From NCBI RefSeq assembly GCF_031569985.1, contig NZ_JAMQKA010000027.1, forward strand, positions 11,507-75,506: DNA of 64,000 bases, written 5' to 3'. How positions within the stretch are numbered: the first letter of the stretch is position 1; each line of letters opens with the position of its first letter. Under the pieces are notes generated by a model that was given only the letters and a program-made list of their open reading frames with translations, was not told where the DNA came from and ran no database searches. This stretch comes from JAMQKA01 sp031569985. GTDB taxonomy: Bacteria > Bacteroidota > Rhodothermia > Balneolales > Balneolaceae. Positions 1 through 7,480 of this stretch are shown piece after piece. The position numbers were made by a program, and so were the translations under genes.

Positions 1-93
1 GGCCTCAAACTGTACATTATCTAGAGCCTGTACACCACCAAACGACTTGGAAAGATTTCGGACCTGCAGTATACACTGCTGTTCAAGATTCAT
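1..93 (-). CDS. Sugar ABC transporter ATP-binding protein, N-terminal fragment
   Basis: The first 31 codons of a gene that runs off the left edge of the window. It starts with ATG at 93 on the minus strand. The peptide includes VRNLSKSFGGVQALDNV, the typical opening of RbsA/XylG/MglA-type sugar ABC ATPases, just before Walker A. In that family the protein couples ATP hydrolysis to uptake of a monosaccharide through a periplasmic-binding-protein transporter. It lies downstream of and in the same direction as the four sugar-metabolism genes at 271-4998, so it may be the last gene visible of one operon. No clear Shine-Dalgarno site is seen. Another ABC ATPase family is possible because only the N-terminus is present. 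Confidence 0.7.
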   Translation of the reverse strand, partial: MNLEQQCILQVRNLSKSFGGVQALDNVQFEA

Positions 94-270
94 AGAAGTA
101 CTTAAAAGTTATTAGACAATTAGAGCTTTCATCACATACAAACGAATATCTTAATTTAACCGGCAGGTATATGTAAAAACTGCTACAACCATTTTATAGG
201 CTGTAGCAGTATATCTCAACATAATTACTCATGAGGAATACTGTTTTTTCACCTCAAGAGAAGGAATATT

Positions 271-1488
271 TTATAGATTCAAATCAGGATTATCCGGTCC
301 AAAGTGCTTGAGCATGACAATAGGATCCGATTTCGAGTGATTTACGATTTCAACACCTTCCTTGGCTGCCTGCTCACTCACAAAATACTCATCGTGGGTA
401 AGCTGCCCGAAACGGATCAGTGATGGCGTTTCGATATCCCATTCCCCCATCTTGCCGTGCCCCTGCATCATAATCATGCCATAGGCCCCGGCATCTTTAA
501 TCGTGACAGTTTGCCCGGGCAAAATTGTCAGCTCTTTGGCACTGAAGGCATCCGATTTGTAGCAAATCCACTTTTCGATATAGCCTTCCGACTTCATCTC
601 CTCTTCGGGCCTGACAGGAATCGGCTCCATAAAGCATTTTTCCTGCAGGTTCCCGTCCACATTGAGTTCCCAATCCAATACTTCAACCAAGAAATCAAAG
701 TCGCCAACCCTGTCCTCCGGGGTGTCTTTCCAGAGCAGCTCCTCCGGAACAATAGAATCGCCGACCAGTGACTGGTACATCGCAAACACATCGGAAGCTT
801 TTTGTGGCTCATAGGTACAGAGGCTGCCCGGGGCGTGAAGGAGTCCGGGAGGTACATTCCAGCCTGTGCCGGGCTGTAGGCGCTGTGCACTGGAAAGATT
901 CGTAATCTTGTTATCTCCTTCGGTGAAATTCTTCAGGCACTCCAGCAGCTGTTCTTTTGTAGTGCCGGGGTTTAATCCGAAGAACGTATAGGGAAAATCA
1001 CCGCCGTGATTGTTCACCTGAGGTGGAAAGTAATACGCTTCCGGCTTCCCATTTTGGCCCGTCAGTTTGGCGTGTTCATCCCGATGGTGCACATGGTGAG
1101 GCAAGGCCCCTTTGTTATCAAAAAATTTGGAATACATCGGCCATGATTCATACTCATCCCAAATGCGATCTCCTACAAGATCTCCTTTCAACGCACTGAC
1201 GGCATCCCGAAGTAAAATTTGTTCTGTGCTGCCGCCATCTTCAAAAACAACCTCACTTAATCCTTCAATCTCCCCGGTCAAGGGACCATTATCTGCAGGT
1301 GTTGTGGAAGAAAACCAGCGTTCATCTATACCGCCTCGCTCTCCACCCAGTGAATAATAATCATCCGGGTGAAGTTTAATTCTCCGCCCCGGTACACAAA
1401 ATGATCGTGGTACCCAGTTGGGCGCTAATCGTAAAATCCCGTTCCCCTGGTCAAGGGCTTTTTTTGCCGTATTTAGGTCGTTGCTCAT
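271..1488 (-). CDS. Cupin-fold, phosphomannose-isomerase-like protein
   Basis: About 405 residues with no signal peptide, so probably cytoplasmic. Near residue 130 it carries the metal-binding cluster HHVHHRDEHA, and a second cupin-like stretch follows (GTGWNVPPGLLHAPG, near residue 210). This arrangement is that of class I mannose-6-phosphate isomerases and related sugar isomerases. The substrate cannot be read from the sequence; because it sits with a Gfo/Idh dehydrogenase and a DUF4432 protein, it more likely isomerises or binds a sugar or sugar acid than acts as a housekeeping ManA. The reading frame can start at TTG 1491, but the adjacent ATG at 1488 is preferred. Gaps to neighbours are 39 bp (upstream gene) and 177 bp (downstream ABC ATPase). 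Confidence 0.6.
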   Translation of the reverse strand: MSNDLNTAKKALDQGNGILRLAPNWVPRSFCVPGRRIKLHPDDYYSLGGERGGIDERWFSSTTPADNGPLTGEIEGLSEVVFEDGGSTEQILLRDAVSALKGDLVGDRIWDEYESWPMYSKFFDNKGALPHHVHHRDEHAKLTGQNGKPEAYYFPPQVNNHGGDFPYTFFGLNPGTTKEQLLECLKNFTEGDNKITNLSSAQRLQPGTGWNVPPGLLHAPGSLCTYEPQKASDVFAMYQSLVGDSIVPEELLWKDTPEDRVGDFDFLVEVLDWELNVDGNLQEKCFMEPIPVRPEEEMKSEGYIEKWICYKSDAFSAKELTILPGQTVTIKDAGAYGMIMMQGHGKMGEWDIETPSLIRFGQLTHDEYFVSEQAAKEGVEIVNHSKSDPIVMLKHFGPDNPDLNL

Positions 1489-1527
1489 CAAACTACTGTT
1501 TAAATGTTAATATTACTCTTCAATTAC

Positions 1528-2586
1528 TTACATGTTATTTATTTCAATCTTAAGGTCGTATGATCTGGTTTCCCCTACTTCAAGATCAATAAGCGTACCG
1601 TTTTCCCGGGCTGTGGATTGTCCTATCGGTGGATGGGTACCCGGTTCCAGGGCCGTCACATACTCATTTCTGCCCCAATGCTGCCAGTTGGTAACCCACG
1701 GCATCTGGGATTTGGGAAACGAAAGGTCCAGCCCCACCCCTATGGATGAGTTCCGAACCCCACAATGACAAATCCCTTTTTGGTCAGCGTTAAGATCCAG
1801 GAAAGCAGCTGCTTCACCGAAACCGCGATGATCCTCAATAGGGGGTGGACAGCGTTTAAAATTGGTTTCATCATTAAAAATTTTGCTACTCTCCTCATCG
1901 CGCGATTCCCAGTCTCCCTCCCACACCAGTTGAGCTCCTTCATCAACCAGGGGCCAGCCAAAATTAACGTGATACAACAGCATGTGCGGGGCCACCCTGT
2001 TTCCACGATTGGTCACTTCATCATGTATATTTAATACTGGTGATCCAAGCGTGGCTGAAATAGTTCTTTTCAGTTCAAGGTGGGGACCAAAAACCGAAGA
2101 TTGCAACATCTTTCCTGTTATGCTCATCTCCAGGTCTCCGGAAGCAAGGTCTGGCTGCACTATAGACTCCACCTCTGCCGGAATGTTGCTAATGCGGTCA
2201 TGCAGCCCGCGTTTGCCGTGTTTATCTTCTTCCGGTCCCCCAACATGGGTGAGACCACAAGTGGTAATTAAGCCCCCACCAAACGAATTCAGCCACCTGA
2301 TCCCTTCCGTTGCCGAAGGATTGGGCGGCGTAACACCTGAATGGCTTACCCAGCCCAAACCGTATGAGTTATAAAATGCCTCAGCCACATCCATCGCCCG
2401 GTCAAGAACGACTTTGAATCGCAGCCCTGCTCCCGTGTCAATCCACGCAATGCGGGTTCCTCGTCCTTTTCCATTATCCAGAACCGATGTCTCGATTCCA
2501 CCCAACTGCCTGTAATTCGAAACTTTTCCTTCCCATTTCTTCATAGATATGGGGTTCTGTATTTCCTTTGTTCTGTTATTGGACAT
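1528..2586 (-). CDS. DUF4432 family protein (galactose-mutarotase-like fold)
   Basis: About 352 residues, with no signal peptide or membrane segment. The sequence matches my recollection of DUF4432 proteins, which belong to the aldose-1-epimerase/mutarotase superfamily: a stretch near GGGLITTCGLTHVGGP and the motif HDEVTNRGN around residues 185-200 fit that beta-sandwich fold. Members are found in sugar-catabolic operons and are presumed to handle the anomeric form of a sugar or a related cyclic compound. No reaction is established for this gene. It lies between the Gfo/Idh dehydrogenase and the cupin gene on the same strand, in keeping with one pathway. Confidence 0.65.
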   Translation of the reverse strand: MSNNRTKEIQNPISMKKWEGKVSNYRQLGGIETSVLDNGKGRGTRIAWIDTGAGLRFKVVLDRAMDVAEAFYNSYGLGWVSHSGVTPPNPSATEGIRWLNSFGGGLITTCGLTHVGGPEEDKHGKRGLHDRISNIPAEVESIVQPDLASGDLEMSITGKMLQSSVFGPHLELKRTISATLGSPVLNIHDEVTNRGNRVAPHMLLYHVNFGWPLVDEGAQLVWEGDWESRDEESSKIFNDETNFKRCPPPIEDHRGFGEAAAFLDLNADQKGICHCGVRNSSIGVGLDLSFPKSQMPWVTNWQHWGRNEYVTALEPGTHPPIGQSTARENGTLIDLEVGETRSYDLKIEINNM

Positions 2587-2761
2587 CGGATAAGGTAATT
2601 TAAGGCTGTAGCAAAAAATCAGGATACCTTTAAAATATTTTTTACTCAGGTATCTAGCTGATAATTAAGGCATAAACGTAATTACACACTTAGGAAAAGG
2701 AATCGCCGCCGGTCAAAATGACCGACGACATAATTCCCATATTTTTGACTGATCTTCCTAC

Positions 2762-3916
2762 TTACCAGTTTACGCCGGTATCTTTCCAGCTTCTTGAGGA
2801 GGCGGAGTCGAGCACAGCTTCACAAACTTTTTGTGTTTCAAGTGCCTCCTGGAAGGTTGGAGAGCAGGGACTCCCATCTTCGAGTGACTGCAGAAACGCT
2901 GCCACCTGGTGCAGGAATGTGTGCTCGTAACCGATCGACGTGCCGGGTATCCACCATCGATCCATATACGGCTGCTCGCTTTCAGAAACATGGATCCTTC
3001 GCCACCCGCGCACTTCCGGATCATCGGAGTGATCAAAAAATTCGAGCCAGTTCATGTCGTGCAAATCCCAACGGATCGAGGCGTGCTCTCCATTTATTTC
3101 AAACGTATACAACGCTTTGTGTCCGCGAGCATAGCGGGTTGCTTCAAACAGGCCCAGCGAACCGTTATCAAAATGGCAGTGGAACAGGCAGGCATCGTCG
3201 ATGGTAACCTCTTCCTTTTCCCCGGTTTCCTGGTGTACGCGCTCCTTAACAAAGGTCTCAGTCATTGCTGATACATCTTTAATACCACCATTAAGCCACA
3301 TCGCCGTATCGATGCAATGCGCTAACAGATCGCCGGTGACCCCTGAACCTGCAACATCTTTATCCAACCGCCATAGCGCTTCCCCTCCCTGGGGCACATC
3401 AGGATTGATGGTAAAGTCCTGCAGGAAGTTGGCCCGGTAGTGAAATATTTTTCCAAGTTTTCCGGAATCAACAAGCTGTTTTGCTAACGTCACAGCAGGA
3501 ACCCGCCGGTAGTTGTACCAAACTGTGTTCGGCACCCCGGCCTTTTCCACGGCATCAACCATCGGTTGCGCCTCTGCGACCGTCCGTGCCAACGGTTTTT
3601 CACAGAGAATCATTTTGCCGGCTTCAGCTGCAGCAATAGCGATTTCGGCGTGGGTATCATTTGGGGTGCAAATATCGATGGCATCGATATCGTCACGCTC
3701 AATGAGCTCTTTCCAGTCTGTAGTGTAGGATTCATATCCCCACTGCTCTGCAAAGTCCTTGACCTTTTCTTCAGTTCGCCCGGAAACGGCTTTTAACACC
3801 GGCTGATATTCCAGTTCGGGGAAAAAATCATTGACCCGTTTATGTCCATTCGTATGGATACGTCCCATCAGGCCGTACCCTATCATCCCAATTCTCAATT
3901 GTTTTTTATCTGGCAT
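2762..3916 (-). CDS. Gfo/Idh/MocA family NAD(P)-dependent oxidoreductase
   Basis: About 384 residues, cytoplasmic. The N-terminal Rossmann fold shows IGMIGYGLMGRIH (residues 9-21), and the family motif CEKPLA follows at residues 105-110. A catalytic-type stretch LLAHCIDTAMW lies near residue 205, with Asp and His placed as in inositol and glucose-fructose dehydrogenases. The family oxidises or reduces hydroxyl groups of sugars, inositols or sugar acids using NAD(P). The next gene upstream (3958-4998) is a sugar isomerase 41 bp away, so the two are probably co-transcribed and work on the same substrate, which is not identifiable from sequence alone. Confidence 0.85.
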   Translation of the reverse strand: MPDKKQLRIGMIGYGLMGRIHTNGHKRVNDFFPELEYQPVLKAVSGRTEEKVKDFAEQWGYESYTTDWKELIERDDIDAIDICTPNDTHAEIAIAAAEAGKMILCEKPLARTVAEAQPMVDAVEKAGVPNTVWYNYRRVPAVTLAKQLVDSGKLGKIFHYRANFLQDFTINPDVPQGGEALWRLDKDVAGSGVTGDLLAHCIDTAMWLNGGIKDVSAMTETFVKERVHQETGEKEEVTIDDACLFHCHFDNGSLGLFEATRYARGHKALYTFEINGEHASIRWDLHDMNWLEFFDHSDDPEVRGWRRIHVSESEQPYMDRWWIPGTSIGYEHTFLHQVAAFLQSLEDGSPCSPTFQEALETQKVCEAVLDSASSRSWKDTGVNW

Positions 3917-3957
3917 AGTACTCTAAAATTTTAATTCTAAATAATTTGCGAGAACGC

Positions 3958-4998
3958 TTATTCAGCCCATCCGTGTTGATTGCGAACTTCAATCAGCGCA
4001 GCAAGAATGTCATTCCATGTTTGCTGCTTTGTCATAACCTCGTTGGGAAACATGCATCCATCCCAGCAGACATGCTTGAAAGCTTTGGTTACGTCCCCAT
4101 TCTCATCACGCAGCCAGTGCCCGGCATCTTCGGCTATATTCAGCTTTCCGTTCGGGTCGTTTGGCAGGCAATGGCGCCCCGTCTTCTCGTGGGTACCGGA
4201 ACCAAATACGGTGGCATCATTCTGCGCTACATGGAAATCGATAGTCCATGGTCGGAGTGCTGCGGTCATTTCCTGCAGTCCTTCTTTTAGGGTATCGCGA
4301 TCACCCCATTCAAAGTCTTCCGGTAAAATCCGGTCATCGGGGGCATTATATCCCAGCAGGTATAACAGCGTGTGCGCCATATCTGCCTGGAAGCCGATAT
4401 TGTCACGGTCTACTTGCTCCAGGGTATTGACCATCGTTTTCCAGCTGTGCATTCCGCCCCAGCAAATTTCGCCCTCAGCAGCCAAATCCTCGTCGTAATC
4501 AGCGGCCACATCACAGGCTTCACGCCAAGTCTTTGCAATCAGCTCAGTATTCTCTTCCGGGTCTTCAGCCCAAGTTCCAGGATCCACCGCCGAGTCAATT
4601 CGGATTACACCATAGGAGCGAACCCCATGTTCGCGCAGGGTCTTCCCTATTTCACAGGATTTTTTAACCTGGGTAACAAAGTTCTTACGATCCTGTTTGC
4701 TGCCCATTGCAGAACCCCCGCCAATATCCGGCCAAACGGGTGCCACAAGGCTACCCACATTCAGCCCAAGATCAGCAATTTTATCGCCCAAGGCTTTAAT
4801 TTCATCTTTTGAGCTATCAATATTGATGTGCGGATCGTATAAGAACAGGTCAATCCCATCGAATTTTGTACCATTGACCTCGGCAGCAGCTGTCATCTCA
4901 AGCATCTTGTCCAAGCCAATTGGCGGTTCAGAATCCGGCCCTTTCCCGACAACACCAGGCCACGCAGCGTTATGAAGTTTTGGATATGGATTACTCAT
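3958..4998 (-). CDS. Sugar phosphate isomerase/epimerase-like TIM-barrel protein
   Basis: About 346 residues of the xylose-isomerase-like TIM-barrel superfamily (AP endonuclease family 2 fold). Candidate metal ligands in order are Glu in LAAEGEICW (near residue 180), Asp in GFQADMAHT (near 210) and His in WTIDFHVAQND (near 255). Such proteins isomerise or epimerise sugars, keto-sugars or inosose. It is the first gene of the leftward group at 1-4998, so the promoter should lie in the 537 bp upstream. Pairing with a Gfo/Idh dehydrogenase is common in inositol- and rare-sugar pathways; the exact substrate is unknown. Confidence 0.8.
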   Translation of the reverse strand: MSNPYPKLHNAAWPGVVGKGPDSEPPIGLDKMLEMTAAAEVNGTKFDGIDLFLYDPHINIDSSKDEIKALGDKIADLGLNVGSLVAPVWPDIGGGSAMGSKQDRKNFVTQVKKSCEIGKTLREHGVRSYGVIRIDSAVDPGTWAEDPEENTELIAKTWREACDVAADYDEDLAAEGEICWGGMHSWKTMVNTLEQVDRDNIGFQADMAHTLLYLLGYNAPDDRILPEDFEWGDRDTLKEGLQEMTAALRPWTIDFHVAQNDATVFGSGTHEKTGRHCLPNDPNGKLNIAEDAGHWLRDENGDVTKAFKHVCWDGCMFPNEVMTKQQTWNDILAALIEVRNQHGWAE

Positions 4999-5390
4999 AT
5001 GCGATATGTTTAAAAGTTGATATTATTAGTTTATTACAATTAATAACCGATCCCGATTTACTGTTTAATGTAGTTTTGTTCACTATAACATAGAGATATG
5101 CAGACAACAATCCCTATCTCCATGGTGACAGGTTCCCGATACTAACCTGCCAGTAAATCCCTTAAAACTCTAAATAATTAACTTTTAAAAAGATCCAAAA
5201 ACAATATTTGATTAAGTAAAAAACAGCTAATCCCTACCCCGTGTTCACACCCAATCAGTATACCAGAGTCTGAACAGGTTCAAAAAAGGGGCGGATCTAT
5301 ATCCCACCATATCAACAATATCAAGGAGTCGTTTTCATTCAAATCAGTCTGTTCCATTTAAGAACATTCCCCAAAATAAGACTATAAAAA
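4999..5390. other. Intergenic region with two imperfect hairpins, likely leader of the leftward sugar operon
   Basis: No convincing gene. Two adjacent inverted repeats are visible: GAGATA/TATCTC around 5093-5120, and CAGGTT (5129-5134) with AACCTG (5144-5149) separated by 9 bases. They lie about 100-150 bp upstream of the isomerase start at 4998 and could be an operator or leader structure. No promoter consensus could be assigned with confidence. Confidence 0.3.
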
Positions 5391-5420
5391 CGGGCCTGAC
5401 TTTTGGGGCTGCCAGGCCCG
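5391..5420 (-). terminator. Rho-independent terminator after the ECF sigma gene
   Basis: Perfect 8-bp stem CGGGCCTG/CAGGCCCG with a 14-base loop. Read on the minus strand it is followed directly by a run of five T. It lies 116 bp past the stop of the minus-strand sigma gene. On the plus strand there is no T-run. Confidence 0.8.
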
Positions 5421-5536
5421 CGAAACTGTAGATGCTTAGGGAATATGGGTTACAATCTACAGTTACATTTTAATGCAAACTTATAGAGTAGGTCGAATAC
5501 GTAATCTACTCACATTTAATAATTTATAACTTATTA

Positions 5537-6133
5537 CTAACTGCCTACCTCAATGTAATTTTGCATGTTAGAGATTGCCACCGACACATGATTGTAGACA
5601 CTTTGTTTATTCACTTCCATCACGATAGAGATCTCATCTGTTGTCAATCCCTGGTAGAATTTAAGATAGATAGACTCCTTCTGCCGATCACTTAACGAGT
5701 CAATCGCCTCTTCCAGCTTCTGTTTTAACTCCTTTTTTGTCTCACAGTGAACCATCAACTCTTCCACATTGCAGGACTCCTCCAAAAAATTATCAGTATA
5801 GACCTGGTTCCTTTTTTTTCGGTTTCGGTGCTTGTTTAATTTTCGGAAAATGAGTCGCCTGAAGGAAGAGATTAAATATGCTTTCACCGAATGAGGCTCA
5901 TTTATGCCTTCCCGCTTGTTCCACAATGTCAGGAAAAGTTCCTGGATACAATCCCTTACCAGCTCACGGTCAGGGATAATATTATAACCATAGTTATACA
6001 ATTTGGAATAATAGCGGCAGAACAATTTTGAAACTGCTTCTTTGTTTCCCATCTGCAATTGAGACCACAACATTTCCGGCTCGGTCTCAAATGGATTTTC
6101 CCATTCCCTTGGCTTGGTAACTTTGATGGACAT
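5537..6133 (-). CDS. ECF RNA polymerase sigma factor (Bacteroidetes FecI/SusC-type)
   Basis: 198 residues. Sigma region 2 is recognisable around residues 35-75 (AVSKLFCRYYSKLYNYGY, then DRELVRDCIQELFLTLW). Region 4 is near residues 145-190, with the helix-turn-helix GLTTDEISIVMEVNKQSVYNHV. It directs RNA polymerase to a specific promoter set. In this phylum such factors normally have a FecR-like anti-sigma next door and control a TonB receptor; neither is adjacent here, so it is an orphan. It is transcribed away from the SorC regulator, with the 371-bp region between them carrying palindromes. It has its own terminator at 5391-5420. Confidence 0.9.
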   Translation of the reverse strand: MSIKVTKPREWENPFETEPEMLWSQLQMGNKEAVSKLFCRYYSKLYNYGYNIIPDRELVRDCIQELFLTLWNKREGINEPHSVKAYLISSFRRLIFRKLNKHRNRKKRNQVYTDNFLEESCNVEELMVHCETKKELKQKLEEAIDSLSDRQKESIYLKFYQGLTTDEISIVMEVNKQSVYNHVSVAISNMQNYIEVGS

Positions 6134-6263
6134 TAAACTACCTTTTCGTTTAATCCTTTAAAATTATTAGGTGAAAAACGATCCACTACCCTTAAGAAGT
6201 TTTACCAACAACACATAACCATTATTGATGAAATCCCTTTTCCTTGGTAAAACAAATTACTAC

Positions 6264-6295
6264 ATTGAACATATGTTCAATACTGAACTATTGTT
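6264..6295. promoter_or_regulatory. Tandem operator candidate for the SorC-family regulator
   Basis: Positions 6264-6281 read ATTGAACATATGTTCAAT, a perfect 18-bp palindrome. Two bases further on, GAAC-tatt-GTTC (6284-6295) is a second, shorter copy of the same half-sites. It lies in the divergent region between the ECF sigma gene (start 130 bp away) and the SorC regulator gene (start 224 bp away). From memory, the Bacillus subtilis DeoR operator, a SorC-family site, is a palindrome of the form ATTGAA...TTCAAT. I infer autoregulation and possible control of the sigma gene. Confidence 0.6.
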
Positions 6296-6412
6296 CTATA
6301 AGTTAACAAAACTGGCCCTAATGTCAACCTAAAATATTGGGCTACAGTGAAATATGATCGGAAAAACTTGTTTACCAAGTCCAAATGATTTGATATACTC
6401 GGTTGGTTTTGA

Positions 6413-6433
6413 TTATAACTTCAGAGGTTATAA
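6413..6433. promoter_or_regulatory. 7-bp inverted repeat TTATAAC/GTTATAA upstream of the SorC regulator
   Basis: A perfect inverted repeat with a 7-base spacer, 72 bp upstream of the regulator start codon. It could be a second regulator site or part of the promoter. It does not share the GAAC half-site of the 6264-6295 palindromes. Confidence 0.35.
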
Positions 6434-6505
6434 AGCCGTTTTCGATTGAAATAACTGAGCACAATCTAAGTTTGTCGCAAAACATAAAACGAACTTTCAC
6501 TATAG

Positions 6506-7465
6506 ATGCCCAAAAATCGTAATTCAATAGATGTCCGTTTGCTTAGTAAAGTAAGTGCTCTTTACTATGAGCAGGACTATAACCAGCAAGAAATTGCAAC
6601 CCGGCTACAACTTTCAAGGCCTAAGGTATCTCGCCTGCTGAAGCGAGCACGTGAAAAGGGCATTGTTCAAATTTCGATAGTGACGCCGAACAGTAACTTT
6701 GTGGAGCTGGAGAACGCACTTGAGAAACGATTTGGGCTCAAAGAGGTAGTGCTTGTTGAAGCTGACGAAAAAATGTCTGCCCAAACGATCAAACGGCAGC
6801 TCGGTTCTGCGGCCGCTGAATACCTGCACCGGACCATTAAAGTGGGGGATTTAATTGGGGTGACATGGGGTACAACACTGCAGGCCATGCTCGATGCGAT
6901 GCAGCCCAAATCGATCAGCGATCTCCATGTAGTACAAGCGCTTGGCGGTGTGGGCGCTCCGGAAGCAAAAGCACACGCGGCTGATATTTCCCGGCGGCTA
7001 TCCCAGGCACTGGACGCGAGACTAACTCTTCTACCCGCGCCTGGCATCGTGGGTAGTGTAGAAGCAAAAGAGGTTTTACTGAACGACCGTCAGGTGAAAA
7101 GCACGGTCGAAAAGTTTTCACAAATTGATACGCTCTACGTGGGACTCGGGGCGCTCCACACGAACCCGGTGCTCACCAAGGATACACAGGAGATATCTGA
7201 GGAGGTTTGTGATGAGGTTATGAATTCCGAAGCCGTCGGAGACATCGCCCTGCGCTTTTTTGATATCAACGGCAATGAGGTAGATACTACGCTCAAAGAT
7301 CTTGTAATCGGTGTTTCTCCGGAAGAGATGATGGCAATAGATACCGTGGTGGGCATTGCAGGTGGTCAAGACAAAGCAGAGGTCATCCATGGGGCACTCA
7401 ATGGCAAAAACATCGACGTGCTTATCTCGGACAGCCTGACGGCCCGGCGTATCCTGGAGGGATAG
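6506..7465 (+). CDS. SorC/DeoR-type sugar-binding transcriptional regulator
   Basis: 319 residues. An N-terminal helix-turn-helix at about residues 25-48 (YNQQEIATRLQLSRPKVSRLL) is followed by a phosphosugar-binding domain from about residue 60 to the end. That domain contains the family features GDLIGVTWGTTLQAM and, near the C-terminus, VVGIAGGQDKAEVIHGAL. Members bind a phosphorylated sugar effector and usually repress or activate a nearby catabolic operon. Plausible targets are the leftward sugar operon (1-4998) and the GH78 group. The tandem palindrome 224 bp upstream fits autoregulation. The gene converges on the GH78 gene with only 15 bp between stop codons. Confidence 0.9.
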   Translation: MPKNRNSIDVRLLSKVSALYYEQDYNQQEIATRLQLSRPKVSRLLKRAREKGIVQISIVTPNSNFVELENALEKRFGLKEVVLVEADEKMSAQTIKRQLGSAAAEYLHRTIKVGDLIGVTWGTTLQAMLDAMQPKSISDLHVVQALGGVGAPEAKAHAADISRRLSQALDARLTLLPAPGIVGSVEAKEVLLNDRQVKSTVEKFSQIDTLYVGLGALHTNPVLTKDTQEISEEVCDEVMNSEAVGDIALRFFDINGNEVDTTLKDLVIGVSPEEMMAIDTVVGIAGGQDKAEVIHGALNGKNIDVLISDSLTARRILEG

Positions 7466-7480
7466 TCTGCAGTATCTCGA

